The translations under genes and the position numbers were made by a program. A stretch of DNA of 17,951 nt from JBGCFO01 sp045106955 (GTDB lineage Bacteria; Pseudomonadota; Alphaproteobacteria; Rickettsiales; Rickettsiaceae): positions 1-17,951 of the forward strand of contig JBGCFO010000004.1 of NCBI GenBank assembly GCA_045106955.1, given 5' to 3'. The notes beneath the pieces were generated by a model, which worked only from the letters and a program-made list of their open reading frames with translations, did not search any database and was not told the DNA's origin. Shown here piece by piece: positions 7,479-15,265 of this stretch. How positions within the stretch are numbered: position 1 is the first letter of the stretch; each line of letters begins with the position of its first letter.

Positions 7479-7946
7479 TTAATTAGAAATACTTTCTACC
7501 TTATTATACATAAATTTATTATTTAAATCATCTATTGATTTAACATCTAATGCATGAACTAGTAATTGATTATTTCTAATATCAATTGTAATAGTTCCAG
7601 GAGTCAGAGTTATGGAATTAGCATATAATATAGTTTTAAATTCATCAAAATTTTCAGCGCTAACTAAGGCAAAACCTGATTTAATGTTTTGATTGCCAAC
7701 CCATATAATTTTTATCACGGAAATGCTAGACTTAATAATCTCCAAATAAAGCCAAAACAAATATTGAATCATTCTCAATGGTTTACATGCCAAATGTTTT
7801 GGGTATGGGACAATATACGCGATAAAAATAAGACTAATTGTTGGTACAATGAGCATTGTCATGGTTTGCCCAATGTCTTGAGGTACGCCTGTTAACATGA
7901 ACCACGCCAACATCAAGCTAAAAAATGTAAAAACTCTAATGACCAC
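7479..7946 (-). CDS. mrpE: Na+/H+ antiporter subunit E (MrpE/MnhE)
   Basis: A 155-aa MnhE-family protein: two or three membrane helices (about 4-20, 29-48, 60-82), then a cytoplasmic domain with the family signature NSITLTPGT (110-118) and VHALD (130-134). MrpE is an accessory subunit of the Mrp cation/proton antiporter. The start is unusual. The ORF's GTG (7946-7944) overlaps the only strong Shine-Dalgarno sequence I found in the window, AGGAGGT (7951-7945), which itself lies in the last codons of emrB. The codon at the normal spacing is ATT (7940-7938, residue 3), so initiation at ATT, or coupled reinitiation after emrB stops (TAG 7938-7936), is possible. Confidence 0.9.
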   Translation of the reverse strand: MVIRVFTFFSLMLAWFMLTGVPQDIGQTMTMLIVPTISLIFIAYIVPYPKHLACKPLRMIQYLFWLYLEIIKSSISVIKIIWVGNQNIKSGFALVSAENFDEFKTILYANSITLTPGTITIDIRNNQLLVHALDVKSIDDLNNKFMYNKVESISN

Positions 7947-9498
7947 CTCCTTCCTTCATTATTATTACACGAGATGAAAATGGTATTATAGCTAAACCAA
8001 TAAAAAATAAAAACCCAATGCTCATAAATATATTATTTGTTGCAATGACAAATGCGTTGGCTTCTACAATAGATTCTAACGCAGCATATGATGCTAAGTT
8101 TGGATCGTGTGAACTACCAGTAAATGCATATTTTAGCATTGTAAGAACATGCTGAGAATTACTGCCGCTATTATGAATATTTTCATTCAAATACAACTTA
8201 GCCATTGCAGTCCATGAAATTAGTTTACTACCAATCATTGCAATGCAAATAGCTCCTCCTAAATTACGCACTAAGTTATAAATACCGCTGGCATTTGGTA
8301 TTTCTTCCTTTTTTAACAATCCTAAAGTAATGCTATTAATTGGAATAAAGCAGAACATTACAGACATGCCTCGCAATAATTGAGGCACAAAAAACTCCCA
8401 AAATCTTGCGTCTATACTTAAAAATCCGTTCATGTAACAACCAAGGCCAAACAGCGCAAAACCAATTGAAGCTACTATTCTTAAATCCGTTCCAGAATTG
8501 ACCATCTTGCCTGCAATTGGCGCTGAAATAAATTGTGCAACACCCGTAACTATCATTGTCATACCAATTTGCATGCTGCTATAGCCAGCAATTGTAAATA
8601 AAAAAAATGGCATCAAATATACAATTCCAAACAATCCCGAACCTAGAATAAATGAAAAACTGCAACCAAATGCAAAATTTTTATTTTTAAATATCCTCAA
8701 ATCTATAACTGGATGTTGAGCTGTAAATTCTCGAGCAAAAAATACAATGGCTGAAATAATTGTAATGATAGTAAATCCTAAAACTACATTATCGCTTAAC
8801 CAGTTATGTTTAGGACCTTCTTCTAAAATATATTGTAATGATCCAAGTGATACAGCTAATGATACAATTCCAATATAATCAAAATTCTTTAACAATTTAT
8901 AATTTGGCTTATCAAAATCTGCGTATAAAAAGATAATAGTTGAAACCAATATCCCAGGTATTACATTTAATAAAAACATAAAATGCCAGGATAATTTTTC
9001 TGTGATATAACCACCGACCGTTGGGCCAATAGTAGGTGCAATTGTTACAACAAGTCCAATAAGCATATTAACACTTGCTTGCTTGTCTATAGGAAAAATA
9101 CGAAAAGTAACGCTAAATACTGTTGGAATCATAGCGCCGCCAAAAAATCCTTGAATTGTTCTAAATAATATCATATCTGATATACCATTAGCTAGAGCGC
9201 ATAAAAAACTTGCAATGGTAAATATTAAAGCTGCTAGAAAAAAGGATATCCTAGTAGATAAAACACTAGATATAAAACCAGTAATTGGTATGACAATAAC
9301 CTCGGCAATTAAGTAGGATGTTTGCACCCAAGATAACTGATCAGCAGAGGCTCCGAGTCCAGCGCCAATTACAGGTAACGAACTAGATACAACTTGAACA
9401 TCTAATACCGCCATGAACACGCCAACAACCATAGCGCTAAAAGCAATAAGCTCTTTTGCGTTCGGCGATTTTATATGCACGTCTGATGATTTTGTCAT
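7936..9498 (-). CDS. emrB: DHA2-family multidrug efflux permease (EmrB-like)
   Basis: A 520-aa inner-membrane transporter of the major facilitator superfamily, 14-helix DHA2 group, exporting hydrophobic toxic compounds with proton exchange. First helix at about 17-38 (FSAMVVGVFMAVLDVQ, with the usual LDxxVV after it). RTIQGFFGGAMIPTVFS is the helix-4 motif. GPTVGGYITEKLSWHFMFLLN is the antiporter motif C and the loop after it. The final helix ends near residue 512. It overlaps emrA by ATGA at its start and mrpE by 11 bases at its end. The pair with emrA forms a tripartite pump in other bacteria; no TolC-type channel is in the window. The substrate cannot be predicted. Confidence 0.95.
   Translation of the reverse strand: MTKSSDVHIKSPNAKELIAFSAMVVGVFMAVLDVQVVSSSLPVIGAGLGASADQLSWVQTSYLIAEVIVIPITGFISSVLSTRISFFLAALIFTIASFLCALANGISDMILFRTIQGFFGGAMIPTVFSVTFRIFPIDKQASVNMLIGLVVTIAPTIGPTVGGYITEKLSWHFMFLLNVIPGILVSTIIFLYADFDKPNYKLLKNFDYIGIVSLAVSLGSLQYILEEGPKHNWLSDNVVLGFTIITIISAIVFFAREFTAQHPVIDLRIFKNKNFAFGCSFSFILGSGLFGIVYLMPFFLFTIAGYSSMQIGMTMIVTGVAQFISAPIAGKMVNSGTDLRIVASIGFALFGLGCYMNGFLSIDARFWEFFVPQLLRGMSVMFCFIPINSITLGLLKKEEIPNASGIYNLVRNLGGAICIAMIGSKLISWTAMAKLYLNENIHNSGSNSQHVLTMLKYAFTGSSHDPNLASYAALESIVEANAFVIATNNIFMSIGFLFFIGLAIIPFSSRVIIMKEGGGH
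7945..7951 (-). promoter_or_regulatory. mrpE: Strong ribosome-binding site for mrpE
   Basis: AGGAGGT on the minus strand (7951-7945) matches the anti-Shine-Dalgarno seven for seven. It is encoded inside the emrB codons for Glu-Gly-Gly. It overlaps the GTG used to open the mrpE frame (7946) but stands five bases (counted from its final GG) before ATT at 7940. Confidence 0.6.
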
Positions 9499-10571
9499 TT
9501 TGACTCTTTCATTTCCTTTGGCTTTTTGCGTTTTTGATTAGTTCTAATATCTACTATTGTAGACATGCCTGGAGTTAGGCTATATTTTTTTGTATCTATC
9601 TCAAAATCTATTAATACTGGAAGTCGTTGGACAATTTTTGTGAAATTCCCAGTTGCATTATCTGTAGGAATTAAGCTAAATTTAGAGCCAGTTGCTGGGT
9701 AAAGATTACGAACTACTCCTTTAAATTTTTTCCCAGGAATTGCATCAAATCTTAATTCTGTTATCATTCCTGATTTGATCTGAGCAATTTGCGTTTCCTT
9801 AAAATTAGCTTTGATGTACATACTATTATCAGGAATAATCGAAAACAATATAATACCTGGGTTAACAAAATTCCCAACACGCAGACTACTGCTACCTATA
9901 ACACCGCTAACTGGAGCTCTAATTCTAGTTTTATCAAAATTGTTTTGAGCAATTGCAAGAGATTGATTAAGAGCTTCTAACGATTGAATTGCTGCTTCTT
10001 TTTTAGCAAGCAACATCTCTATTGTGTGTTTTGCAATTTCTAATGCTAGCTCTGCCTCTATATATTCCAATTTAACACTTTCATATTTTATTTGAGCATT
10101 GTCATATAACCTAGCGCTAGCATAATCATCTTTATGCAAAGTAACAGTGCGGCGATAATCAGTATCAGTTAGCTTAAATGTAATTTCTGCAACGCCTAAA
10201 GCATTTTGAGCTTTTTGAAGATTCAATTCTGCTATTAAAATATTTTTCTCTAACTCATCTATTCTCTGTGCTGCTGCATTTAATTCAGCTTTTGCCTTGA
10301 GTAAAATTGCTAAATAATTATGATCTTTAATAATCGCTACTATATCGCCTTTATCAGCATGTTCATCGTCGTTAATTAATACTTCATCAATGATTCCATC
10401 AATTTCTATGCCAACTCTAGAAATATGAGCTTCAACATATGCATCATCAGTAGATTGCGTGTTAATCCAAATACGAACAAAATGCGATAAAAATATTAAC
10501 GCAATGATTGTTAAAAAAAGAATTAATTTAAAATGCTTGTAGGAAAATAATTTTGATAGTCTATTATTCAT
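9495..10571 (-). CDS. emrA: HlyD-family membrane fusion protein (EmrA-like)
   Basis: Periplasmic adaptor linking the EmrB permease to an outer-membrane channel. A short cytoplasmic start is followed by one membrane helix (LILFLTIIALIFLSHFV, about 15-34), then a biotinyl-lipoyl-like half (TDDAYVEAHISRVGIEIDG). A long alpha-helical hairpin rich in Ala, Leu, Glu and Lys follows (about 80-205), then the second lipoyl half (RIRAPVSGVIG) and the beta-barrel domain with GMSTIVDI near the end. I prefer ATG at 10571 (358 aa). A TTG two codons earlier (10577) directly abuts the pssA stop and is an alternative. The overlap with emrB by ATGA shows coupled expression. Confidence 0.94.
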   Translation of the reverse strand: MNNRLSKLFSYKHFKLILFLTIIALIFLSHFVRIWINTQSTDDAYVEAHISRVGIEIDGIIDEVLINDDEHADKGDIVAIIKDHNYLAILLKAKAELNAAAQRIDELEKNILIAELNLQKAQNALGVAEITFKLTDTDYRRTVTLHKDDYASARLYDNAQIKYESVKLEYIEAELALEIAKHTIEMLLAKKEAAIQSLEALNQSLAIAQNNFDKTRIRAPVSGVIGSSSLRVGNFVNPGIILFSIIPDNSMYIKANFKETQIAQIKSGMITELRFDAIPGKKFKGVVRNLYPATGSKFSLIPTDNATGNFTKIVQRLPVLIDFEIDTKKYSLTPGMSTIVDIRTNQKRKKPKEMKESK

Positions 10572-10577
10572 AATCAA

Positions 10578-11336
10578 TTAGTTATGTTTTCGTGTAATTA
10601 CATAACATACTGGTATAGTCATTATGTATAACAAAGATAAAATTGGCAAGCTATACCATGGATATATTGTAACACTTATAATTAAAAATGCAGAAAGAAT
10701 CATAATTAATGATAAATATTCAGGTTTGATTGTAATATTTTTTAACAAAGGCGTAGGCAATCTACTTGCAAGCAAGATAGCTATCAAAATAATATATGAT
10801 GCAATTAAACATGCATGAGAACATATCTCTATATCAAAAAACGTAGCAATATCAAATTCTAACATCATCGGCATTAATGCTAGAATGGCCCCAGGTGGAG
10901 CAGGAACTCCAACTGAAAAATATTTCATCACTCCAACATTATGAGCGCTAGAATTAATCGCTGTATTGAATCTTGCTAATCTAATTGCCATACAGGCAAC
11001 ATATAGTAATATTGCAAACCAAGTCATAAGCTGAAACTCGCATAAATGAAATGACCATAAATAAATTAAAATTGCAGGAGAAATGCCAAAATTTGCAAAA
11101 TCACACAATGAATCCAACTCTGCGCCAAAAGGAGATGTTGCATTAAGCATTCTTGCTACCCTTCCATCAATCCCATCTAATATACTGGCAATCAATATAC
11201 AATATACGGCAAATTCCCATCGTTCATTTAATGCCAATCGAATGGATGTAACACCTAATGCTAAAGCAGAGATAGTAATAAAATTTGGTATCAATTTCTT
11301 TAATGAAATTGGCTTTTTTGCAATTTTTTTACGCAT
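10578..11336 (-). CDS. pssA: CDP-diacylglycerol-serine O-phosphatidyltransferase
   Basis: Integral membrane enzyme that joins serine to CDP-diacylglycerol to make phosphatidylserine, the substrate of the Psd encoded just upstream. The 252-aa protein has the complete CDP-alcohol phosphotransferase motif D-G-x2-A-R-x8-G-x3-D-x3-D (D57, G58, A61, R62, G71, D75, D79), with the catalytic last Asp present. About seven or eight hydrophobic helices follow. It is the PssA type of alphaproteobacteria and Gram-positives, not the E. coli phospholipase D-like type. ATG at 11336 lies 42 bases after psd, and the stop abuts emrA. Confidence 0.96.
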   Translation of the reverse strand: MRKKIAKKPISLKKLIPNFITISALALGVTSIRLALNERWEFAVYCILIASILDGIDGRVARMLNATSPFGAELDSLCDFANFGISPAILIYLWSFHLCEFQLMTWFAILLYVACMAIRLARFNTAINSSAHNVGVMKYFSVGVPAPPGAILALMPMMLEFDIATFFDIEICSHACLIASYIILIAILLASRLPTPLLKNITIKPEYLSLIMILSAFLIISVTIYPWYSLPILSLLYIMTIPVCYVITRKHN

Positions 11337-11378
11337 TTAATATTTTAGATCAATCATATTTTATTTAAAATTGTTTCA

Positions 11379-12074
11379 TTAGATTTTCACATACTGAAAT
11401 TCTTGAGTTTTATTTGAAGCAAAATTAGCTATAATAGTTTCGCCTCCAATACATGTTTGGCCTTCTGATACAAATACTGCAGTTTTTAATGGCAAATAAA
11501 TATCCACTCTACTGCCAAAGCGAATAATTCCATATCTTTCGCCAATCTTAACTTCATTTTCTTCTTCTAAGTTGCACACAATTCTACGAGCAATCAATCC
11601 TGCAATTTGTACAAAAACTAGCTTATGCCCTGATTTTGTTTCCATAACAACTGATTGACGCTCATTATATTGACTAGCCTTATCTAAAGAAGCGTTAAAG
11701 AATTTTCCAGGGTTGTAGTTTAATGATAGTATCTTACCGCTAGCTGGAATTCGATTAACATGCACATTGAAAATATTCAAAAAAATACTAACACGTATCA
11801 TTGTATCATCGCCCAATCCTAATTCCAATGGAGGGGCAATCTCTACAACCTGCTGCACTATACCATCAGCTGGGCCAACTACTAAATCATCATGATCTGG
11901 AACAAATCTACTTGGATTACGAAAAAAATACACACACCAAGCTGTGCACAAAAAACCAATCCATCCTAGAGCTGAACTAAACGATGCAAATAAAAATGTT
12001 ATTACTATAAAAATTACAATAAACACATATCCTTCTTTGTGGATAATATTTGCAAAATCACTATATTGTTTCAT
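11379..12074 (-). CDS. psd: Phosphatidylserine decarboxylase proenzyme
   Basis: Converts phosphatidylserine to phosphatidylethanolamine at the inner membrane. This is the short type A form (231 aa). An N-terminal membrane region (about 16-50) is followed by FFRNPSRFVP (50-59), GPADGIV (67-73), NVHVNRIPASGKI (103-115) and RFGSRVDIYLP (185-195). Self-cleavage is expected between G187 and S188, giving a beta chain and an alpha chain with the pyruvoyl cofactor at its start. All of these motifs are intact. First gene of the long minus-strand operon, about 30 bases behind the predicted start point of the 12112-12140 promoter. The start is ATG at 12074, without a Shine-Dalgarno sequence. Confidence 0.96.
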   Translation of the reverse strand: MKQYSDFANIIHKEGYVFIVIFIVITFLFASFSSALGWIGFLCTAWCVYFFRNPSRFVPDHDDLVVGPADGIVQQVVEIAPPLELGLGDDTMIRVSIFLNIFNVHVNRIPASGKILSLNYNPGKFFNASLDKASQYNERQSVVMETKSGHKLVFVQIAGLIARRIVCNLEEENEVKIGERYGIIRFGSRVDIYLPLKTAVFVSEGQTCIGGETIIANFASNKTQEFQYVKI

Positions 12075-12111
12075 AAGTCATTACACTGTCTAAAATTTTC
12101 TTACCGCTAAA

Positions 12112-12140
12112 ATCATAAGATTCTAATGAATACAGGTCAA
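12112..12140 (-). promoter_or_regulatory. Near-consensus sigma-70 promoter of the psd operon
   Basis: On the minus strand TTGACC (12140-12135) and TATGAT (12117-12112) are separated by exactly 17 bases; each box matches the consensus at 5 of 6 positions. Transcription would begin near 12105, leaving a leader of about 30 bases before psd. A second, weaker candidate lies further upstream: TTAATA (12211-12206), 16 bases, TATAAT (12189-12184). Confidence 0.6.
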
Positions 12141-12242
12141 GATATTATTGGCATTTGGGTCGTATTTTTCTTACTAAAGATAGATTATACAATTTTATTA
12201 TTCAATATTAATTGATATGTTTTTATCTGTATAAATGCCTTC

Positions 12243-12271
12243 TTGCTTTTATTACTAACTAATCATATACT
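12243..12271 (+). promoter_or_regulatory. Predicted sigma-70 promoter of glyQ-glyS
   Basis: TTGCTT (12243-12248) and TATACT (12266-12271) are 17 bases apart; the -10 matches 5 of 6 positions, the -35 only 3 of 6. Transcription would begin near 12278, about 50 bases before the glyQ ATG. I see no T-box, riboswitch fold or other leader structure in the divergent region 12075-12327, which otherwise holds only the two promoters. Confidence 0.45.
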
Positions 12272-12327
12272 GAGCAATTGGTACTGGCTATCACTAATAT
12301 TGGTCTTAAATAATATTGAGTTTGCAA

Positions 12328-13200
12328 ATGGAAAAATTATCATTTCAGCAAATTATTTTAAATTTACAAAATTATTGGCAAAACTACGGTTGTGCCATTC
12401 TTCAGCCTTATGATGTCGAAATGGGAGCCGGAACCTTTCATCCAGCAACCGTTTTAAAATCGCTGGGACCAAAACCATGGAATGTTGTATATGTTCAACC
12501 ATCTAGAAGACCAACGGACAGTCGTTATGCAATGCATCCAAACCGCATGCAACATTATTACCAACTTCAAGTTCTACTAAAACCATCTCCAGATAACATT
12601 CAGAAGCTTTACATTAAAAGCCTGGAGTCAATTGGTATTGATACAAAACAGAATGATATTAGATTCGTTGAAGATAACTGGGAATCACCTACATTAGGAG
12701 CTGTTGGCCTTGGATGGGAAATTTGGTGCAATGGTATGGAAATCTCGCAATTTACATATATGCAAAAAATGGGGAGCATAAATTGCAAACCTACACCTGG
12801 TGAAATTACTTATGGACTTGAACGTATTGCATTATGCGTACAAAATGTTGATTCAGTAAAAGACATTATTTGGAATAATCCACCAGCTAAACTAGGCAAG
12901 GCTTTAACGTACGAAGAAATAGATTTTGCAGCCGAAAGAGAGTTCTCCAGATTTAATTTGGAATTGGCTGATACTGAGTTATTATTTCAACATTTTATGC
13001 AATTAGAGCAACAGGCGCAAAAATTAATTGAAGATGGGCTACCAATTGTAGCGTACGAGCACTGCATAAAAGCTAGTCATATATTTAATTTAATAGATGC
13101 AAGAAGAGTTATCAGCACAACTCAAAGAGCGTCGTATATTGCAAGAGTGCGTAACATAGCTAAAGCTTGCTGCGCTAAATTTATGGAACTAAATAACTAA
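12328..13200 (+). CDS. glyQ: Glycyl-tRNA synthetase alpha subunit
   Basis: Catalytic subunit of the bacterial alpha2-beta2 glycyl-tRNA synthetase, charging tRNA-Gly. At 290 aa it is close to the usual 290-305. Highly conserved blocks are visible: QNYWQNYGCAILQPYDVEMGAGTFHPAT near the start, VQPSRRPTDSRYAMHPNRMQHYYQ, FVEDNWESPTLGAVGLGWEIW (about 113-133) and NGMEISQFTYMQ. I chose ATG at 12328 because MEKLSFQQIIL matches the usual family start; a TTG at 12316 would add four residues. There is no Shine-Dalgarno sequence. glyS follows after 26 bases and the two would be co-transcribed. Confidence 0.97.
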   Translation: MEKLSFQQIILNLQNYWQNYGCAILQPYDVEMGAGTFHPATVLKSLGPKPWNVVYVQPSRRPTDSRYAMHPNRMQHYYQLQVLLKPSPDNIQKLYIKSLESIGIDTKQNDIRFVEDNWESPTLGAVGLGWEIWCNGMEISQFTYMQKMGSINCKPTPGEITYGLERIALCVQNVDSVKDIIWNNPPAKLGKALTYEEIDFAAEREFSRFNLELADTELLFQHFMQLEQQAQKLIEDGLPIVAYEHCIKASHIFNLIDARRVISTTQRASYIARVRNIAKACCAKFMELNN

Positions 13201-13226
13201 TTAATCATGCTATTTAAAATATCAAA

Positions 13227-15254
13227 ATGAGTGAATTGATTTTTGAATTACTAATCGAAGAAATTCCTGCATCAATGCAAACCAAAGCGGTAAATGCATA
13301 TCAAGAGATTTTTACAAAACACCTAGACAGATCTAGTATTAAATTTGATGATATACAAATTTTGATTAGCTCTAGAAGAATCGCAATATATATTAATGGC
13401 ATTTGCAGTTATATACCAGAAAGGATTCAGGAAATTTCTGGACCAAAAATTGGTTCTCATCAAGCTGCAATTGATGGGTTTTGCAAAACTCATGGCATTA
13501 CACAAGATTTACTAGTAATGCAAAATAATGTACGTTATGTATATATCAAAAACACACCAAAAATCGATGTAAAAACCATTTTACCAAATTTAATCGAACA
13601 AGCAATTTGCGAATATATTTGGCCAAAATCAATGACATGGGGCAATTATACTTTTGAATGGATTAGGCCTATACATAATATTTTATGTATATTTGACGGG
13701 CAGGTATTGCCACTTAAAATAGCTCATCTACAATCTAATAACATTACTTATGGACATATGTTTTTGGCTGAAAATGCAATCGAAATTAATAATTGGCATA
13801 ATTATTTGGAGAAATTGAATGATGCATTTGTTCTAGCCGATCAAAATAAAAGAAAGCGCATCATTCAAGAACAATTAGATTCACTTGCATCTAATTTAGA
13901 TCTAGTATTAAATCAGGATGACGCATTGCTAGAAGAGGTCAATGGATTAATAGAGTATCCCTTTATAATTAGCGGTAAAATTCAAGATAAGTTCTTGTCC
14001 TTACCGCGAGAAATATTAATTACATCGATGAAAACTCATCAGAAATATTTTGCATTGTACAATAAAGAAAATGAATCAAATGTTGAAAATAAAAAATTAG
14101 GTAAATATTTCGCATTTGTCAGCAATATTCCTAAAACCGAATTTATAGTATCTGGAAATGAGAAAGTTCTATCAGCTCGATTAGAAGACGCGCTATATTT
14201 TTATGATCAAGATATTAAATCTTCGTTAGAAAGCAAGCTATCTTCGCTGAGCCTTGTTGGTTTCTATGATAATTTAGGCAATATGATAGATAAAACAAAT
14301 AGAATTATTGAATTATGTAAATTTCTAAAACCAAATAGCAATGATCTGCATTTAGCAGCGAAGCTATGTAAGACTGATTTGACTTCTCACGTTGTAGGAG
14401 AATTTCCTGAATTACAAGGAATTATGGGCTATTATTACGCTATATACGATGGTCATTCTGAGGAGGTTGCAGTGGCAATTCGAGATCATTATAAACCACA
14501 AGGCATTAATGATAGCTTGTCGAATAATCTATCATCGTCTCTAATCTCTCTTGCAGATAAGATAGATAGCATTGTAGGATTAACGTTAATTAATCAAAAG
14601 CCAACTGGATCAAAAGATCCATACGGATTTCGCAGGCATGCTATTGGGATTATTAGAATCATTTTATCTAATAAATTAGATGTTAATTTAAGGTCTTTGA
14701 TTTTATATAATATCAGTTTATATAAAGATTTTTTCCAAGAAAATATAAATATTGATCAAATTACCAATAATATTATTGGCTTTATCGATAATAGAACCAA
14801 GCATTTTCTAAAAAATGAATATGATAACAAATTAACTAAGGCAATTCATCTTGATGATAATATTTTGGATTATCAAAATAAATTATCAATATTAGATCAA
14901 TATCTAAAGGAAGATCAAAGCGTATTATCAACGTATAAAAGAGTAGGTAATATAATTAAAGATAAGAAAAATTTTCAAATTACGAATATTGATGTAAATA
15001 GATTTGAATCCAAATATGAACATGAATTATTCCAAGCTTTAAGAGAATATGAACATGGTTTAGATATCGCATTAAATGAAAAAAATTGGCTATTATCATT
15101 AAATATATTATCAAAGCTAACAAGTTATATTAATTTATTCTTTGATAATGTGTTTATCAATACTGATGATGAGAATATTTTTAACAATAGAATATCTTTG
15201 CTGTCTAAAGCTAAACAAATGTTTATGCATTTTGCTAATTTCGATGATTTGTAA
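13227..15254 (+). CDS. glyS: Glycyl-tRNA synthetase beta subunit
   Basis: tRNA-recognition subunit of the alpha2-beta2 enzyme; it partners GlyQ. The 675 aa compare with about 690 in E. coli. Family blocks seen: ELLIEEIPASM at the start, LISSRRIAIYI, the strongly conserved KTDLTSHVVGEFPELQGIMG (about 381-400) followed by YYAIYDGHSEEVAVAIRDHYKP, and GSKDPYGFRRHAIGIIRII (about 459-477). The C-terminal anticodon-binding helical region is present to the end. DPYGFRR replaces the commoner DPFALRR, a mild variation. The next gene starts 11 bases after the stop, so the membrane-platform-like pair below probably shares this transcript. Confidence 0.97.
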   Translation: MSELIFELLIEEIPASMQTKAVNAYQEIFTKHLDRSSIKFDDIQILISSRRIAIYINGICSYIPERIQEISGPKIGSHQAAIDGFCKTHGITQDLLVMQNNVRYVYIKNTPKIDVKTILPNLIEQAICEYIWPKSMTWGNYTFEWIRPIHNILCIFDGQVLPLKIAHLQSNNITYGHMFLAENAIEINNWHNYLEKLNDAFVLADQNKRKRIIQEQLDSLASNLDLVLNQDDALLEEVNGLIEYPFIISGKIQDKFLSLPREILITSMKTHQKYFALYNKENESNVENKKLGKYFAFVSNIPKTEFIVSGNEKVLSARLEDALYFYDQDIKSSLESKLSSLSLVGFYDNLGNMIDKTNRIIELCKFLKPNSNDLHLAAKLCKTDLTSHVVGEFPELQGIMGYYYAIYDGHSEEVAVAIRDHYKPQGINDSLSNNLSSSLISLADKIDSIVGLTLINQKPTGSKDPYGFRRHAIGIIRIILSNKLDVNLRSLILYNISLYKDFFQENINIDQITNNIIGFIDNRTKHFLKNEYDNKLTKAIHLDDNILDYQNKLSILDQYLKEDQSVLSTYKRVGNIIKDKKNFQITNIDVNRFESKYEHELFQALREYEHGLDIALNEKNWLLSLNILSKLTSYINLFFDNVFINTDDENIFNNRISLLSKAKQMFMHFANFDDL

Positions 15255-15265
15255 ATGAAGATATT

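Noticed and set aside
12075..12327. Riboswitch or T-box leader upstream of glyQ
   Set aside because: The region between the predicted transcription start and ATG is only about 50 bases and shows no T-box bulge or paired stem; only promoters are recognisable.
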